64,000 nucleotides of DNA from Pinus tabuliformis (lineage: Eukaryota; Streptophyta; Pinopsida; Pinales; Pinaceae): NCBI GenBank assembly GCA_031772625.1, contig CM062818.1, forward strand, positions 209,154,310 through 209,218,309, given 5' to 3'. Shown in pieces: positions 1 through 11,841 of this stretch (position 1 is its first letter; the number at the start of each line of letters is the position of its first letter). Both the position numbers and the translations under genes were made by a program. The notes beneath the pieces were generated by a model. That model saw nothing but the letters and a program-made list of their open reading frames with translations, was not told where the DNA came from and made no database searches.

Positions 1-1120
1 ATCTTTGCTAGAAACTTATTTACAGTTTGTAAGTGATCTATAAATACAAAGACTTTGCAATTGAAAAGGGTTTGAGATTTTCTTACAAAACCTGGTATAG
101 TGTGTAGACTTTTTACATTAATATGAATTGATGTGATCAGTGTTACTTATACATATTTACAGAGATTCCTGCGTGATAGGTTTCCTATCTGTTTTTCTAG
201 TGCCTGTTATTTCTTCTATTTCATAATATGATTTATAAGTCTTCTGCATTTGGAATTGAGTGATTAATTTTGAATTCTATTTATCAGCTTAGATTTAGAA
301 TTTCTAAATTGCTTATATGTTTTCAACTTGAATATCATTCACAGAATTCACTCGGTTGCTCTGTTTGTGATATTTATTTCTATATGCTTCTATCATAGCT
401 GAATGAGGAGTTATCTAAGAAATATGTTGCTACCTTGCCTCTGTAGTTTGTTCATATAGCCTATAACGAGTAGTTTGTTGTCAAAAATACTCCATGCCCA
501 ATGGTTTTACCTTTCCTTTCCAAACCAATTTTGTATGATCCAAATCAAATCTAGTCATTGTGCTAAGTACATAACTAGTCCTTTTGATTGATTTATAAAA
601 GGGATCCCCCTTCGAATTGAAAGGGATAGCCTTCAATTCAAAATATTGGTTAGAGGTTACCTTAGAGTTTTTCCCTTACAGTCAGGGTTTTCTCTAGGAG
701 ATAACACAAATAATTCATTAGAAATACTTATCATGAGATAGGAGTATATTTTTAGATCAAGTAATCAATTCTAAAGGAGGCTCTTAGATTTGGAAATTAA
801 TGATAGCTATTCTTTTGGTGCTTCAAGGAAGGCTCACTTGAACCCTATGCAATGGATAATGGAGAATCCATATTTGCTTTCCTCCCTCTTAGACCCTGAC
901 TTATCCAAGCAAGATGCTCATCACTCTATGACACATGTTTATGGGATCACAAAGGTTGTTCGTATGGTTAAAATCCATTCCTTATCCCTTCCGTATATAT
1001 TATTCGTATATGGAGATTAAAAGAGCTTTTGTTGGGAGTATGTCATTGTCAATAGTGATCCTCACAAGAGAGGACGGTGGAATTATTCTTATATAATTAA
1101 ATCAAAATATAAGTTCCAAG
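1..1120. other. AT-rich sequence, no supported gene
   Basis: No coding domain, RNA gene or repeat boundary can be supported here. A 76-codon open frame at 790-1020 has no recognisable motif; it lies just upstream of LINE remnants on the same strand and could be eroded LINE sequence, but I cannot show it. Confidence 0.5.
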
Positions 1121-1960
1121 TGTCTACTCCTCAATCCAATTCTAGTGTCTAGAGAAACATTTGGTACCTAGATAGTCTTCCCAAGATAAATATTTTCTGT
1201 TGGACACTACCTCATAAATAATAATAATAATAAAGTCTAATAGTAAAAAATATATGTAAATGAGCAATACAAGGACCTTCACAACAACCCCTCTATAATG
1301 TAGACAATGAAATAATTAAGCACTTATTTCTTGAATGTAATTTTACTGAGAAGGTTTAGAAGCAGGTTATGCAAAGATGGTTTCATAGATTAAAGTGGCC
1401 ATAAATAATTGATCAATTATTTGAATCATGGAACAATCCATACAAAGCATTATTCTCTTCTCCAAAGCATTTGGACGGCTCTTCGCAAGTTTTTCTATTG
1501 GAATATTTGGTTGGGATGGAATAGAGCAGTCTTTCAAAACATCTTTTCACTACCAAAAGTGGTACCTAAGAGAGAAAATCCCTTATTAGCAGAACACATG
1601 AAAAATAAGAACTTAAAGATCCATTGTCCTCAACCTCTAAATAAGTACGAATAGTAGTTGTTATTTCAACTCAATTTACAACATTAAACCATCCCCCCTA
1701 TAGGAAAAAATAATTTTGACAACTTTCTCTAGCAAAGGAGCAATTTTAGAATTAGATTGGTTCTCACAACTCTCACATTTTATATTTTGTTTGGGCTTCC
1801 AAGAAAAATGTATGGGTGGCAGGTGCAGGAGGGGTCCTTTTCAGCCCCAAAGGAAAATTTGGATTAGACTATTCATGAACCCTAGAAGAAGTCTCCATTA
1901 ATCAAATTAAAATGTATGCACTCCTTTAAGGACTCATTATTGAGTTCCAAAAATCATCAC
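1121..1960 (+). pseudogene. LINE (non-LTR retrotransposon) ORF2 3' remnant: zinc-binding and RNase H pieces
   Basis: Two pieces typical of the C-terminal half of plant L1-type ORF2 occur in the expected order. At about 1150-1385 the frame reads LPKINIFCWTLPHK and later HLFLECNFTEKV, the signature of the reverse-transcriptase zinc-binding domain. At about 1409-1654 it reads WNIWLGWNRAVFQN, the usual linker. At about 1795-1946 it reads AGAGGVLFSPKGKFG, with INQIKMYALL further on, which is the first half of a plant LINE RNase H domain; the first catalytic aspartate region is altered (VWASKKN in place of the usual FDGASKGN type). Stops and frame changes are frequent, so this is a dead fragment. 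No reverse-transcriptase core, poly-A tail or target duplication was found. Confidence 0.7.
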
Positions 1961-3519
1961 CTTTATTACCAATATTTCCCAAATTTTGTCTAGTTACATT
2001 ATATTTTTTCCATCATTGTGCCCCTAAATCATCTTTTACCTTGCTTTATAAGCTAATAAACCAATATCAAATGACAAAGAGAATTTCAATGTAAAATGCT
2101 AAATTTTATACATATTTCATCTTTGAAAATTAATGATTTATGTTAAAAATTATTTTTAATAAGTCGCTACAGAAAAATTTGATTCTATAGTAACCATGAT
2201 CCTATAACAAAATAGAGCTCAGGGTCGATAGTATGAATAATTGCGTCCAACCACTGAACAAAGCATCACTTGGGAAATGAAGTTGGAGTGATGGAGAAGC
2301 TCTTGTATTCATGAGATAGAGGATGCAGGTTAACATCACACATGTTTTATGTATTTGAAGTGGTGGTGATTGCTCCAAGTTTGCATGCACAGTAGCATTG
2401 ATTGGTGTGTATGTGTTAAGAGGAAGATTGCCTTTAGATTCTAAGTCGAATAATTTTACCTTCATTTGAGATATGAGAATGATATGATTGATCCAAGATA
2501 TTCTATCTCGACTCCTCTATTTTAATTAAACTTGTTTTCCTTTACAAATGTATACTTGAAATCCCAAATTGTATGAAAGTTTTATAATGAATTTTTTTAT
2601 ATAAATTAGTGGCACATGCTCGAAGGAAAGTAGTAGGAAATGCTAGATATAATTGAGATAATTCTAACATTGTGTAACATGTTCCTTCCATAGTAAAGAA
2701 GTTATGTTTTAATGTTATTGTTCTCCATTTAGCATATTTGATCTGCATGTTTTTCTAAAGAGTTATTAGGCAACAAATACCTAGAAGCAAGGCCCATTGG
2801 TTAGACATATTCATTTCCATTTCATTTTGATTTAAATTGAATTTTCACTTCCATTTCATTATGTAGTTACGAACTATAGTTTGCTTTGGTTTATTTACAA
2901 GTTCTATGCATTTACTTGTGAAGTATGTGTTGACTCTGTTAAATTCAATTGTTTTTTTGTTGATTCTAGTTGAAATTTGGAAATCAAGATAAATTCTCAT
3001 GATTTTAAAGACAATGTTTCAAAAAAATTACAAAAGTAGCATTTCTTTATGCTCACATTAAAACTATGGTTGGATACCTCAAAGTAATTCATAGATCATT
3101 GACCTGATTGACTTCTACAATAGATTTATTTTATTTTATTTTTTTTAGATTAGAAATTAGTTATTGCTTCATGCATCTATTGTGCCTATGCTTCATAAGG
3201 CTACGATATGTAGTTTCCAATTAAATATAAGTAATTTAAAATCAAATAAATTACCCAACATTTTTTGCAATGTTGTCACAGATAGAACTTAGGGAAATAC
3301 TCACCACTATACTATAATGACAAGTAAGAATACTAATCGACAATGTGTGCATATAATCATGCAATAGTGAATTTCCCATCGTTGCCTTCATTGAAATTTG
3401 TGTATGAAGGAAATATAGAAGCTACAAAATAATTCAATCTTGTCGCACCCACAAGACCTCGAAACCATGACAAACATATATTTTTCAAGATCCTACACAA
3501 TAATTTAATCATGATTAAC
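1961..3519. other. AT-rich spacer, nothing recognised
   Basis: About 1.5 kb with only short open frames on both strands and no domain motif. It may hold the eroded 5' LTR and gag start of the gypsy element that follows, since that element's gag tail is visible from about 3520, but no TG...CA boundary or primer-binding site could be recognised. Confidence 0.4.
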
Positions 3520-3850
3520 AATATGCATAACAAAATTGGAATATCCCCATGCCTTGGCAAACATGGCCACAACAGTAGAGTAAAAACCAATCTTGGCAAC
3601 AAGGATGGAGAGGATTAGCTTATGGTGGTATGCCAAACTTTCCTCTATATTCTCAATTTTTTCTACAATATTCACAACAAATTCCCTGGTATCAATCTCG
3701 ATACCAACAATCTTATCAACCTTCACCTCCTCAACAACAAAATCCACATTCCCAATAATTACAATTACCTTCTACTTAGCCTCCTCAGAGGCTTACTCAA
3801 CTACATACACAACCCATACAAAATATTAATATTAAAGTAGCTCGACCTAC
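3520..3850 (+). pseudogene. gag: G1 gag C-terminal remnant (Gln/Pro-rich)
   Basis: One frame reads WRGLAYGGMPNFP followed by a run rich in Q, P, Y and S (QYSQQIPWYQSRYQQ, then PPQQQNP and PPQRLTQLHTQP). This is the low-complexity tail that precedes protease in many Athila-type gag proteins. The two open frames listed by simple ORF calling here (about 3593-3840) are out of frame with it and are shadows. No zinc knuckle was found and the N-terminal gag core is not recognisable. Confidence 0.6.
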
Positions 3851-4079
3851 TTACAATACCGAGTTACAAAATTTTCCAACCTATATGGTTACTCCACTTA
3901 ACATAAATGATATTCATCTTAGATCAAATAAGGTACTTCACAACGATCCACATGTCATCATAGAAAAACAAAATGAGGAAGAAATTCCTAATCCAATAAT
4001 TGATGATATAACAACAAAACAAATTTCTCGTTGTTCTCCAGTAGATTGACCTTCTAGATCTCAACGCCCTCTTTTTCTA

Positions 4080-4740
4080 GAAAGGTTGAGTGTAGAAAAA
4101 CATTTAGTAACCTCTAATTGTGATATACTTGATTAATAGAATAATGTTTGCATTCAAATTCCCTAACTACAAGCAATTAAGAATATTCCTATTTATGAAA
4201 AACTATAAGGGCACCATGTTTAAAGAAACTAGGAAGAAAATGAAAAGATCCTTAAACAATACTTCTCATTGGAAAATTGGTAGATATAATGACAGGAAAA
4301 ACATATATCGAAAAATATCTTGATCTAGGGAGGTCACATAGTCAAAATTTACATTAACAATGTTTTAATTCCAAATACACTCATAGATTTAGGAGTTGCA
4401 ATAAATGTTATGCCGAGAAGTATAATGAATGATTTTCAGTTAAATAATCTTCACCCCACACTTACTATTTTGTAATTAGAAAATAAATCTACTATTAAAC
4501 TGAGAAGGGTGTTAGAAGATATTTTAGTTTCCTTAGATTATTGGGAGTACCCAATTGGATTTATGGTTTTTAATACCTAAAACAAACCTAGGAGGTCATC
4601 CATTAATTTTAGGGAGACCATGGCTAGCCATAGTTGATGCATTTGCTATCTGCATATCTGGTGATATGACAATCTCAAATGGAAATGCAATCAAGAAATT
4701 CACTTTATAACCTCGAGCAAAATCAACCACTTAAATGAAA
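4080..4740 (+). pseudogene. G1 aspartic protease remnant
   Basis: Frames read NVCIQIP.LQAIKNIPIY, then GKLVDIMTGKTYIEKYLD, then IDLGVAINVMPRSIMNDFQ and GGHPLILGRPWLAIVDAFA. This is the retropepsin region of Athila-type elements. The catalytic triad position reads D-L-G, common in plant gypsy elements. The LILGRPWL motif is the conserved hydrophobic-hydrophobic-G segment that closes the fold. At least three frameshifts or stops interrupt it, so no active enzyme is encoded. Confidence 0.75.
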
Positions 4741-5009
4741 AATATTGAATGGATAGATGAATTCAATGATCATAATTAATTAGGACAACCAATATTAAAA
4801 TTTTCATAAGCCATGATTTTTAAAGAAGATATTGAAGTAATTCAAAATACTAATTTCATTAATAGTTCTTAATTTTCTCAATATCTTGGGGGGAAATTGT
4901 CTTATTTAGCTCATGTCTTGGATATTTTTTTTCAAGAACATTGTATTATGGAAAATCTTTTCAATCTCTCAACATTTTTGCATTCTATAAATTCAACGAT
5001 TGAATCTGG

Positions 5010-5990
5010 CAGTACACCTGTAGAAATTAATCCACGAAAACTTTAAATATTAATTCTAAATTGGAAGAATATCAAAAATTAAAATTAATCCAAATGTTAC
5101 AAAAACACCCTAATGCATTACTATGGGAATACAATGACATGCAAAGAATTGATCCTAATAATTGCATGCATCATATTTACTTTGAAGGAAATTCTAAGCT
5201 TGTCACACAACCTCAAAGAAGGATGAATATGGTTCTAAAGGAGATTATCGAGGAACTACAAAAATGATTAAATGTGAATTTCATCTACCCAATTTTAGAC
5301 AAACAATGGGTCTCACCACTCGTGATTCTACCTAAAATAATGGTAAATGGTGTGTGTGTGTGTTAACTAAAAATAACTAAATAAGGCTACTTTAAACGAT
5401 CATTTTCCTCTTCCTCTTATTGATAAAGTTTTAGATACATTAGTAGGAAAAACAATATTTTTATTTTCTTAATGGTTTTAATGGTTACAACCGAATACAA
5501 ATCACACCAAAAGATCAAGATCAGACAACATTTGCATGCCCACGGAGAACTTATGCTCACATAATGTTTCTCTTTGGATTATGTAATGCTCCTACTATCT
5601 TTCAACGTGATATGTTAGGTATTTTTTTACTTGATTCATGAATGTGTGGAGGTATATATTGACGATTTTACAATTTACAATAATACTTTTCAAGGAGCCT
5701 TGAAAAATATTGAAAAAGTTCTTTGTAGATGTCAAAAAACTAATGTTTCCTTGAGTCATGAGAAGTGTCATATGTTGTTAACTAAATGAGTTGCCTTGGG
5801 TCACTCTCTTTCATGTGTAGGGATTAGAGTTGATCCAACAAAGATATAAGTCATTATTAAATTTCCAATACCTAAAACACAAAAAAATGTGAAGAGTTTT
5901 CTTGGCCATGCAGACTATTATAGAAGATTTATAGAAAATTTTACAAAAATAGCTTTGCTATTATTTAAATTACTTATGAAAGAAAGTTAT
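5010..5990 (+). pseudogene. G1 reverse transcriptase remnant
   Basis: The domain begins with an Athila-like entry (IDPNNCMHHIYFEGNSK, QPQRRMNMVLKEI), continues with FIYPILDKQWVSPLVILPK, and reaches the polymerase motif YIDD at 5655-5666 in the context VEVYIDDFTIY. It then continues through SFLGHADYYRRFIENFTKIA. Several stops and frame changes, and poor conservation between 5340 and 5600, show long-standing decay. The intact YIDD identifies it as a retroelement polymerase but it cannot be functional. Confidence 0.85.
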
Positions 5991-6369
5991 TTTTTTTGGA
6001 ACATTCCTTACCAATTTGCTTTTGATACATTGAGAAAGAGACTCTATGAAGCAGCTATTTTATGAGGAACAAATTGGTCTCTTCCATTTCATATTTCTAT
6101 TGATGTTTTAGACACTGCCCTAGTAGTAGTTTTAGGACAAAAAGATCATCAAATCTCCTATGCTATATATTATGTGAGTAAAAATTTAACACTTGTTGAA
6201 TTGAATTAGGTAGTCACAAAAAAGGAGTTCCTTTCAGTTGTACTTGCTATAAATAAATTTAGCCATTACATTACCAGGCATGAAACCTTCGTCCACACTA
6301 TTCATTATGCCATTCAATATTTGAGAATAAAAGAATAACTAATGATAGAATTACTAGATGGCTTATTTT
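5991..6369 (+). pseudogene. G1 RNase H remnant
   Basis: The frame reads FHISIDVLDTALVVVLGQKD, then ISYAIYYVSKNLTL and KKEFLSVVLAINKFSHYI, the conserved pattern of the Ty3/gypsy RNase H that follows RT. It is broken by in-frame stops and then interrupted by the T1 insertion. The next codons of G1 resume at about 7743 (LLQEFNITILDKPGRENIV), which restores the usual RNase H to integrase linker. Confidence 0.8.
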
Positions 6370-6677
6370 TATTAAATTTATGAGAGAGAAAATTAAATTT
6401 ACCAAGAGAAACATTAAAACAACTATGAACAAATCATAAAACATAAACACAATTCTTTATGTTGGAAAACCCCAACCCAGGGAAAAACTAGCTAACAAAA
6501 TTCCATTAGTGTCCTTCGCTAAAACGCAACCAAGTTGCGAAAGTGAGCCTTCACCTCTCACCATATTTTCCCATTACAATGAAGTCTCCCCAAGCCTTTT
6601 CAATGCTTCATTACCAACCACCGCCATTGTAGACTGAGCAACTTTGACTCTTTCACTGAGTCATGTTTTACCTAACA
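6370..6677 (-). repeat. T1 3' LTR
   Basis: About 308 bp, alignable along its whole length to 7392-7742 with numerous substitutions and a short internal deletion (the copy at 7392 has about 45 extra bases near position 7640). On the plus strand it ends in CCTAACA, directly followed by the complement of the polypurine tract. Confidence 0.75.
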
Positions 6678-7391
6678 ATCCCCCCTTAAAACTTAACTTA
6701 GGATTTATCTCAAGATCAAATCCAACCAAACATGCTAAGTGAACCATATTGCTCACCTCCACGACCTCTCCCCCTAAAATTTTATAACCAACGTATAATT
6801 TGACATGCCCCCTGTTACCTATGTCTAACTCCAAACTTTGCTAGTGATTCCCTAGGGGTACACATGCCTTACTAGGTCTTACAATAGTATGCCCATTTAC
6901 ATGTAATAAAAAATTTAACACCATTATAATTTTTTATTTTTTTTCATTATGGCTATGGCCATTCTCTCATCTGGTGCTCTCCTCTCTAAATAAATCTTTT
7001 GTGCTTCTCCTTGTTAACCTATGCACATTGACCTCTGGTTTTCTCTTCTAGTTCCATGTTCATGCACTTCATGCTCATCACTTGGGCGTCCTCCTCATGT
7101 ATCCTGAATGACATGCCCTTTGACATGACACACATCAATGTGAATCACACCACGAACCCATTCTCGACTCCATGCACTCTACATTTCCATTGCTCAATAT
7201 TTTTTCTCCTTCAGTTCTTACATTGAATTAACTTTCTTCATATTACGATACTTGTGTTCTTGTCTCACAGTCACTAGGCCAAATAAACCATTGGAAAAAG
7301 AAAGGTGTCGCTCTAAAGCTAACACTTTACTATGATAGATACATTAGATTCAAGTAGCCAAGCCATAAATAAAGCTTTGACTATGATACCG

Positions 7392-7742
7392 TGTTAAAAT
7401 TACTCAAGAGAAAATCAAATTTACTAAGAGAAGCATTAAAACAACCAACAATGAATCACAAAACATAAACACATTGCTTTATCCTGAAAAACCCCAAACT
7501 AGGGAAAACCAACTAACAAAATTATATTAGTATCCTTGGCCAAGACCTAACCAAGATGGACAAGTGAGTCTTCATTGCTCATCTTCCTTTTCCATTACAA
7601 TGGTGTCTTCCCAAGCCTATTTAAGGCTTCATTATATGCATTTCATGGGCACAGAACCATAGGAAACCAAACCATGTTCCCCAAACCAACATTATAGACC
7701 GAGTAACTTTAATTATTTCACTAATTCAAGTTTTACCTAACA
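7392..7742 (-). repeat. T1 5' LTR
   Basis: 351 bp with TG...CA ends on the minus strand, and the primer-binding site lies immediately downstream (plus 7375-7391). Divergence from its partner is high by eye, which makes this an old insertion. Confidence 0.75.
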
Positions 7743-9027
7743 CTTTTGTTACAAGAATTTAATATCACTATATTAGATAAACCTGAAAGAGAAAATATAG
7801 TAACATTTTTTCTCTTTAGAGTTCATAGTGAAGGTGAATTAATTCCTGTAGATGATAATTTTCCTTATGAGCACTTTTTTTCAATTTATACTGAAACTCC
7901 TTAGCATGTACATATTGTTAATTATCTGGCCACGGGGACTACCGTGACATTTATCACTTAGAGAAAAGAAAAAGATCATAAAGTCAAGTGCCTTGTATTC
8001 ATGGGTTGAAGGAGATCCCTTTCATACTAGATCATATCTAATCAGATGATGTATACAAGAAGGTGAAGTGTATGATATTATAAAAGCATACTATGATGAA
8101 CCGTATGGGGGTCATTTTGTAGATAAAAGAACAACATACAAGGTTTTACACTAGATATTATTGGCCTAGTCTCTTCAAGGATACCAAAGAATATATCAAG
8201 AGTTGTGATGGCTTTCAATGCATGGGTCATCTAGTACCTGTCAATGAAATGTCTTTAATTCCTTTGGTAATCATAGAGCCTTTTGAAAAATGGGCTCTAG
8301 ATTTTGTTGGACCCATTATGCTACTATCTAAAAAGAAAATGTATATTTTGGTTTGTACTGATTATGTGACTAAAAAAGTTGAAGATAAACCTCTTATTAG
8401 AGTTATTGAATAATCTATTGCAAATTTCTTATTTGAAGATATATTTACCCATTTTGGAGTTCCTAAAGAAATTGTGATAGATTAAGGTTCCCAATTCACA
8501 TCAAATCTTGTACAAATTATGAAAGAGCAATTTCAAATTAGCCATCGGAAATATACACCTTATCATCCACAAGTAAATGGAAAGTGGAATCTACCAATAA
8601 GGTATTAGAAGTTATCATTACCAAAATAGAAAATCTTCATCATCAGGACTAGGGGAATCAACTTTCAGAAGTATTGTGGGAAGATAGGATCACTTGGAAA
8701 ACTGCAATAATATTCTCACACTACAAATTAGCCTATATGAAACAAGTATTGTTGCCTTTATAGTTTCAATTAAAATGTTACAGAATAACATGAAAATCAT
8801 TGGTTTGGAGCTATTAGAGACACAATACCAAAGAGTAACTCAACTCAGTGAGTTAAATGAGAAAATATAAGAAACCATTCAGCACAATAAACTTATTCAA
8901 CAACTAGGGAGAAAATGGCATGACAAGTTTTTGAAGAAGAAACGATTTCAAATAGTGATTGGTCACTTCTATCTGGTTCCAAATTTAAATATTTTAATGG
9001 AAAATTTCAACTCATTGGTTAAGACCT
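7743..9027 (+). pseudogene. G1 integrase remnant
   Basis: After the T1 insertion the sequence continues with QEFNITILDKPGRENIV, an altered zinc-binding region (YYDEPYGGHF ... SCDGFQCMGH), and the catalytic core. The first catalytic Asp is in WALDFVGPI (about 8291-8311). The second lies in IVID followed by a stop and GSQFTS (about 8472-8505). The region around YHPQVNGKWN (about 8560) should hold the catalytic Glu but is degraded. The C-terminal part (FKYFNGKFQLIG) is cut at 9027 by the minus-strand element M. Non-functional. Confidence 0.8.
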
Positions 9028-9259
9028 TGTTGACGCCGCTAGAAATCCATCAACCAAAGGGGTCTCCTCAATGTGAAGCTATAATTAGACCTCAAACAAT
9101 TTGGAGTAGGATTCCCAACCAGAAATATGGTCGGTTTCCATTGTCCTTAGGGATTTGCCTTGGCTGCCATTATTAACATAAGGTGTTATACAAACATTAT
9201 TTGAAACAAGCAAGTAAGTTGACACCATGAGGCATAAATTTGCGATGTATATAAGGTAC
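9028..9259 (-). repeat. M 3' LTR, terminal part (left of G2)
   Basis: Begins on the plus strand with TGTTGACG, the complement of the LTR end CGTCAACA. It aligns with 60212-60445 (shared words include GTTGACG, CTCC.C.ATGTGAAG and CAATTTGGAGTAGGA versus CATTTGGAATAGGA). The left join falls inside the G1 integrase. Positions 9255-9259 (GGTAC) are the target duplication of G2. Confidence 0.8.
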
Positions 9260-9593
9260 TGTTGGGTCCCTATAATGCTAGTGATTACCCCATTACTATT
9301 GTAGTTATACCCCTTATTAATATTGTTGTGCCCCTATTGCCCCCATATTGTTATTACTGTGCCCCATAGAATCCCTCTATTGTTATTTTTATGGCTTTAT
9401 ATTATTATTGTTAGGTCGGCTGGATTATATTGTGACTCCCTAGACTCCTATATATAGAAAGGAGGTTTTGTCATTTGAATCATCCAAGAATTGTTCATTT
9501 ATGTAATGTAAAGGAGGTTGCCCCCTTGAAGAGGCTGAATTATAAGTCGTTGATCTATCTTTTCTATCTTTTTCTTGAGCTGGTTTCATAACA
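9260..9593 (+). repeat. G2 5' LTR
   Basis: 334 bp, TGTTGGG...CATAACA. Carries a TATA-like CTATATATAG at about 9450. Immediately followed by TTTGGTATCAGAGC, the primer-binding site. Confidence 0.92.
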
Positions 9594-10264
9594 TTTGGTA
9601 TCAGAGCTTTGGATTCTAGGGTTTCACTGCTCCAAACAGGTCATCATGGAATTTTCACTATAACTTTTTTCTGTGATGTTTTAGAAGTTGCAAAAAAAAC
9701 CCATTTGAGAATAAATCGCATTGAACCTTGGGTCTGAATTTTAGAGCTTTTCGCGCTATATTTGAGGAGATATGATCCAAGGAAGTTGGTCTTTTTGCAG
9801 ACTCCTGAATTACATTCCAAACAGGTGACCTGGGGAAAATCATCATAACTTTCTCTCTGGGGATCGGATTGAAATTTTGTAAAAAGGTATAGAAAGAGGA
9901 CGAACTGTAGTTTCTTGTATGCATTTTTCAGATCCAAAGGTCGAAACAGTGACTCGTGGCACATCGTACAAGTTCGCTCTACTGTCTATAATCAAGTCAC
10001 TGTGGGATATTTCGCATAACTCTTCCTTGGAGAATCCAATTTGGGTCAGACTTGTGGAATTGGAAAGAGGACACAAAGGGCTACTGCAGGTCACCAATTC
10101 AGAACTATGTGATCAGAAAGTACAGAGATACATGAGAGGCAATATTGAGCTCCTACAAAGTGAAAAAAGGTGTGTAGATTTTCTTAAATTTTTGCTAAGC
10201 TTGGTTTGAAAATTTATTTTGAAGGAATTCAAAGGGCATAATAGAGCATTATTATCGGTAACTG
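9594..10264 (+). other. G2 primer-binding site and leader
   Basis: TGGTATCAGAGC at 9596-9607 is complementary to the 3' end of initiator-Met tRNA. The following about 650 bases are non-coding leader; short open frames on both strands have no recognisable content. Gag starts at 10265. Confidence 0.75.
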
Positions 10265-11292
10265 ATGCCCCGAGGAAAGAAAATGCAAACACCTAGTAAG
10301 GAACCTGAAAGCTCTAGCATGACTCATGAAGAAGAAGAAGAAATGCTACATGATATATCAAAATTACAAGAACAAGTGCAACAAATGTCACGCTCACAAA
10401 AGTTAATAGAAGCTAAGATAAATGGCATGGAAGCTAAGATGAATGGCATGGAAGCTAAGATGGACAATTTGAAGATAGATTTGAACACAAATTTGAATAC
10501 AGGCATGGCAGATTTGAAGACAAATTTGACAAATTTTCTACAAGAAATACTTACTAATGGTGAAAAGGTAGTAAAGGAAACTCATGATGCGAACAAAAGA
10601 AATGTAAATCATGATATCATAGACTCTAATGTGGGATCGAAGACCCACCATATTCCAAAAATCGATATGAGGAAGTTTGATGGCAAGGATCCCGCCACAT
10701 GGATATTACAGATGGAGCAATTCTTCGATCTCAATAATGTGCAAAACACACAAAAGGTACGTATGGCAACTTTATATTTGGAACCAAATCAGTTTGTATG
10801 GTATCAATGGCTTTGCTCTCGTAAACAATTTATCACTTGGGCAATTTTTACGGAATAATTGATAGCACATTATGAGGATACAAAAAGCAACACTTTTTTA
10901 GCCAATTGATAAGTCTCAAACAAAAGGGTTCAATAATGGAGCACATTGAGGAGTTCCAAAAATTGAACATAAGGGTAAAAGATATTCCAGAGGAGCATAG
11001 GATTGATGTGTTCATAGGGTCTTTAAAGGATAATATCCAACATGATGTTCGACTTTGGGAACCTGATTCATTAGAGAAGGCATTCAGGTTAGCAAGAAAA
11101 ATGGAAAGCAAAATTATGGCAACCAGGAAGCATACCACTCACAACTGTAAAGACGGAAGTGTTGTTGCCCCTAGTCTTCCACAATCTATAAGGTTGACAC
11201 CACAACAATTGGAAGAAAAAAGAGCAAAAGGGCTTTGTTATAGTTGTGATAGAAAATACACTAAAGGTCATAAGTGTGCTGAGAAGAAATGA
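10265..11292 (+). pseudogene. gag: G2 gag (chromovirus capsid and zinc knuckle)
   Basis: ATG at 10265 opens 197 codons, with an acidic Lys/Glu N-terminus and a short heptad-like repeat (AKINGMEAKMNGMEAKMD) predicting a coiled coil. The capsid core follows (KIDMRKFDGKDPATWILQME). A stop at 10856 and a frame change interrupt it. Reading resumes at about 10906 (IMEHIEEFQKLNIRVKDIPE) through LTPQQLEEKRAKGLCYSCD. The terminal motif CYSCDRKYTKGHKC is the short zinc knuckle usual in this group. If intact it would form the particle shell. Two defects make this a pseudogene. Confidence 0.85.
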
Positions 11293-11841
11293 TTCTACAT
11301 AGATTGTGAAGAGGAAGAAGAAAAGGAGCAAGAAAGGTCAAAAGAAGAGGATATATTCCAGGAACAAAGCCTAGATGAAGAACAAATAAATCTGACCATA
11401 TCTTGTAATGTATTAGCGGGGATTACCACTCCTCAAACCATCAAGATAGAAGGACAAATCAAGAAGAAAAAGGTAATAGTGTTGATTGTTCAAGAAGCAC
11501 TCACAATTTTATTCATTGTAAGGTAGCAAAAGAATTGAATTGCTTCCTATATCCAGCACCAGAGTGTCAAGTGATGATTGCAAATGGAGGAACAATAAAT
11601 TTCTCTGGAAAGTGCCATAATATCAAGCTGTCCATGGGAGAATATGTACTGACTAGCCCAATGCTTTCCATTCCAATGGGAGGTGCTGATGTTGTACTAG
11701 GAGTCCAATGGCTACAATCCTTGGGTACAATAGCTTTTAATTTTCAAGAAATTTTCATCAAATTTTCTATGGAAGGAAAGGAAGTTGAATTAAGGGGTAT
11801 TGCAGGGAAACCAGGAAAGATAATCAGATATTCAAAAGTTT
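11293..11841 (+). pseudogene. G2 aspartic protease region
   Basis: After a stop at 11290 the frame runs through an acidic linker and TISCNVLAGITTPQTIKIEG. A frameshift lies at about 11490, where the catalytic D-[ST]-G should be (the sequence reads DCSRSTHNFI in the best frame, so the motif is degraded). The domain continues in frame 11535-11835 with LNCFLYPAPECQVMIANGG and GGADVVLGVQWLQSLGTI, the flap and closing motif of chromovirus protease. Non-functional. Confidence 0.75.

Larger units (their letters stand above)
6370..7742 (-). mobile_element. T1: small non-coding LTR retroelement (TRIM-like or internally deleted Copia)
   Basis: Direct repeats at 6370-6677 and 7392-7742 flank a 714-bp core and interrupt the RNase H-integrase linker of G1. 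Read on the minus strand, the repeats begin TGTTAGGTAAAAC and end TTTTAACA (well preserved in the right copy). The 5' LTR is followed by CGGTATCATAGTCAAAG (plus 7375-7391), a good match to the initiator-Met primer-binding site TGGTATCAGAGC. The core ends in a purine run AAGGGGGGAT just before the 3' LTR. Likely target duplication CTTAT/CTTTT, degraded. No gag or pol is readable, so it must have been mobilised by another element's enzymes. Confidence 0.75.
3520..9027 (+). mobile_element. G1: degenerate Athila-like Ty3/gypsy retrotransposon (right part beyond M insertion)
   Basis: Collinear remnants of gag tail, protease, reverse transcriptase, RNase H and integrase are readable on the plus strand with many stops and frameshifts. 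The order (integrase after RNase H) marks Ty3/gypsy, and the RT entry (QPQRRMN..., FIYPILDKQWVSPLVI) resembles the Athila/Tat group. It is split by T1 at 6370-7742. It stops abruptly at 9027 in the integrase C-terminal region, where the LTR end of element M begins. The rest of its coding region and its 3' LTR should lie beyond the right edge of the window. No 5' LTR was recognised. This is the oldest recognisable layer of the nest. Confidence 0.85.

Noticed and set aside
3593..3840. Two overlapping Ser/Thr-rich ORFs
   Set aside because: They are out-of-frame readings of the Gln/Pro-rich gag tail of G1.
9919..10209. 96-codon ORF in the G2 leader
   Set aside because: Ends before gag, no recognised domain, and open frames occur on both strands here.
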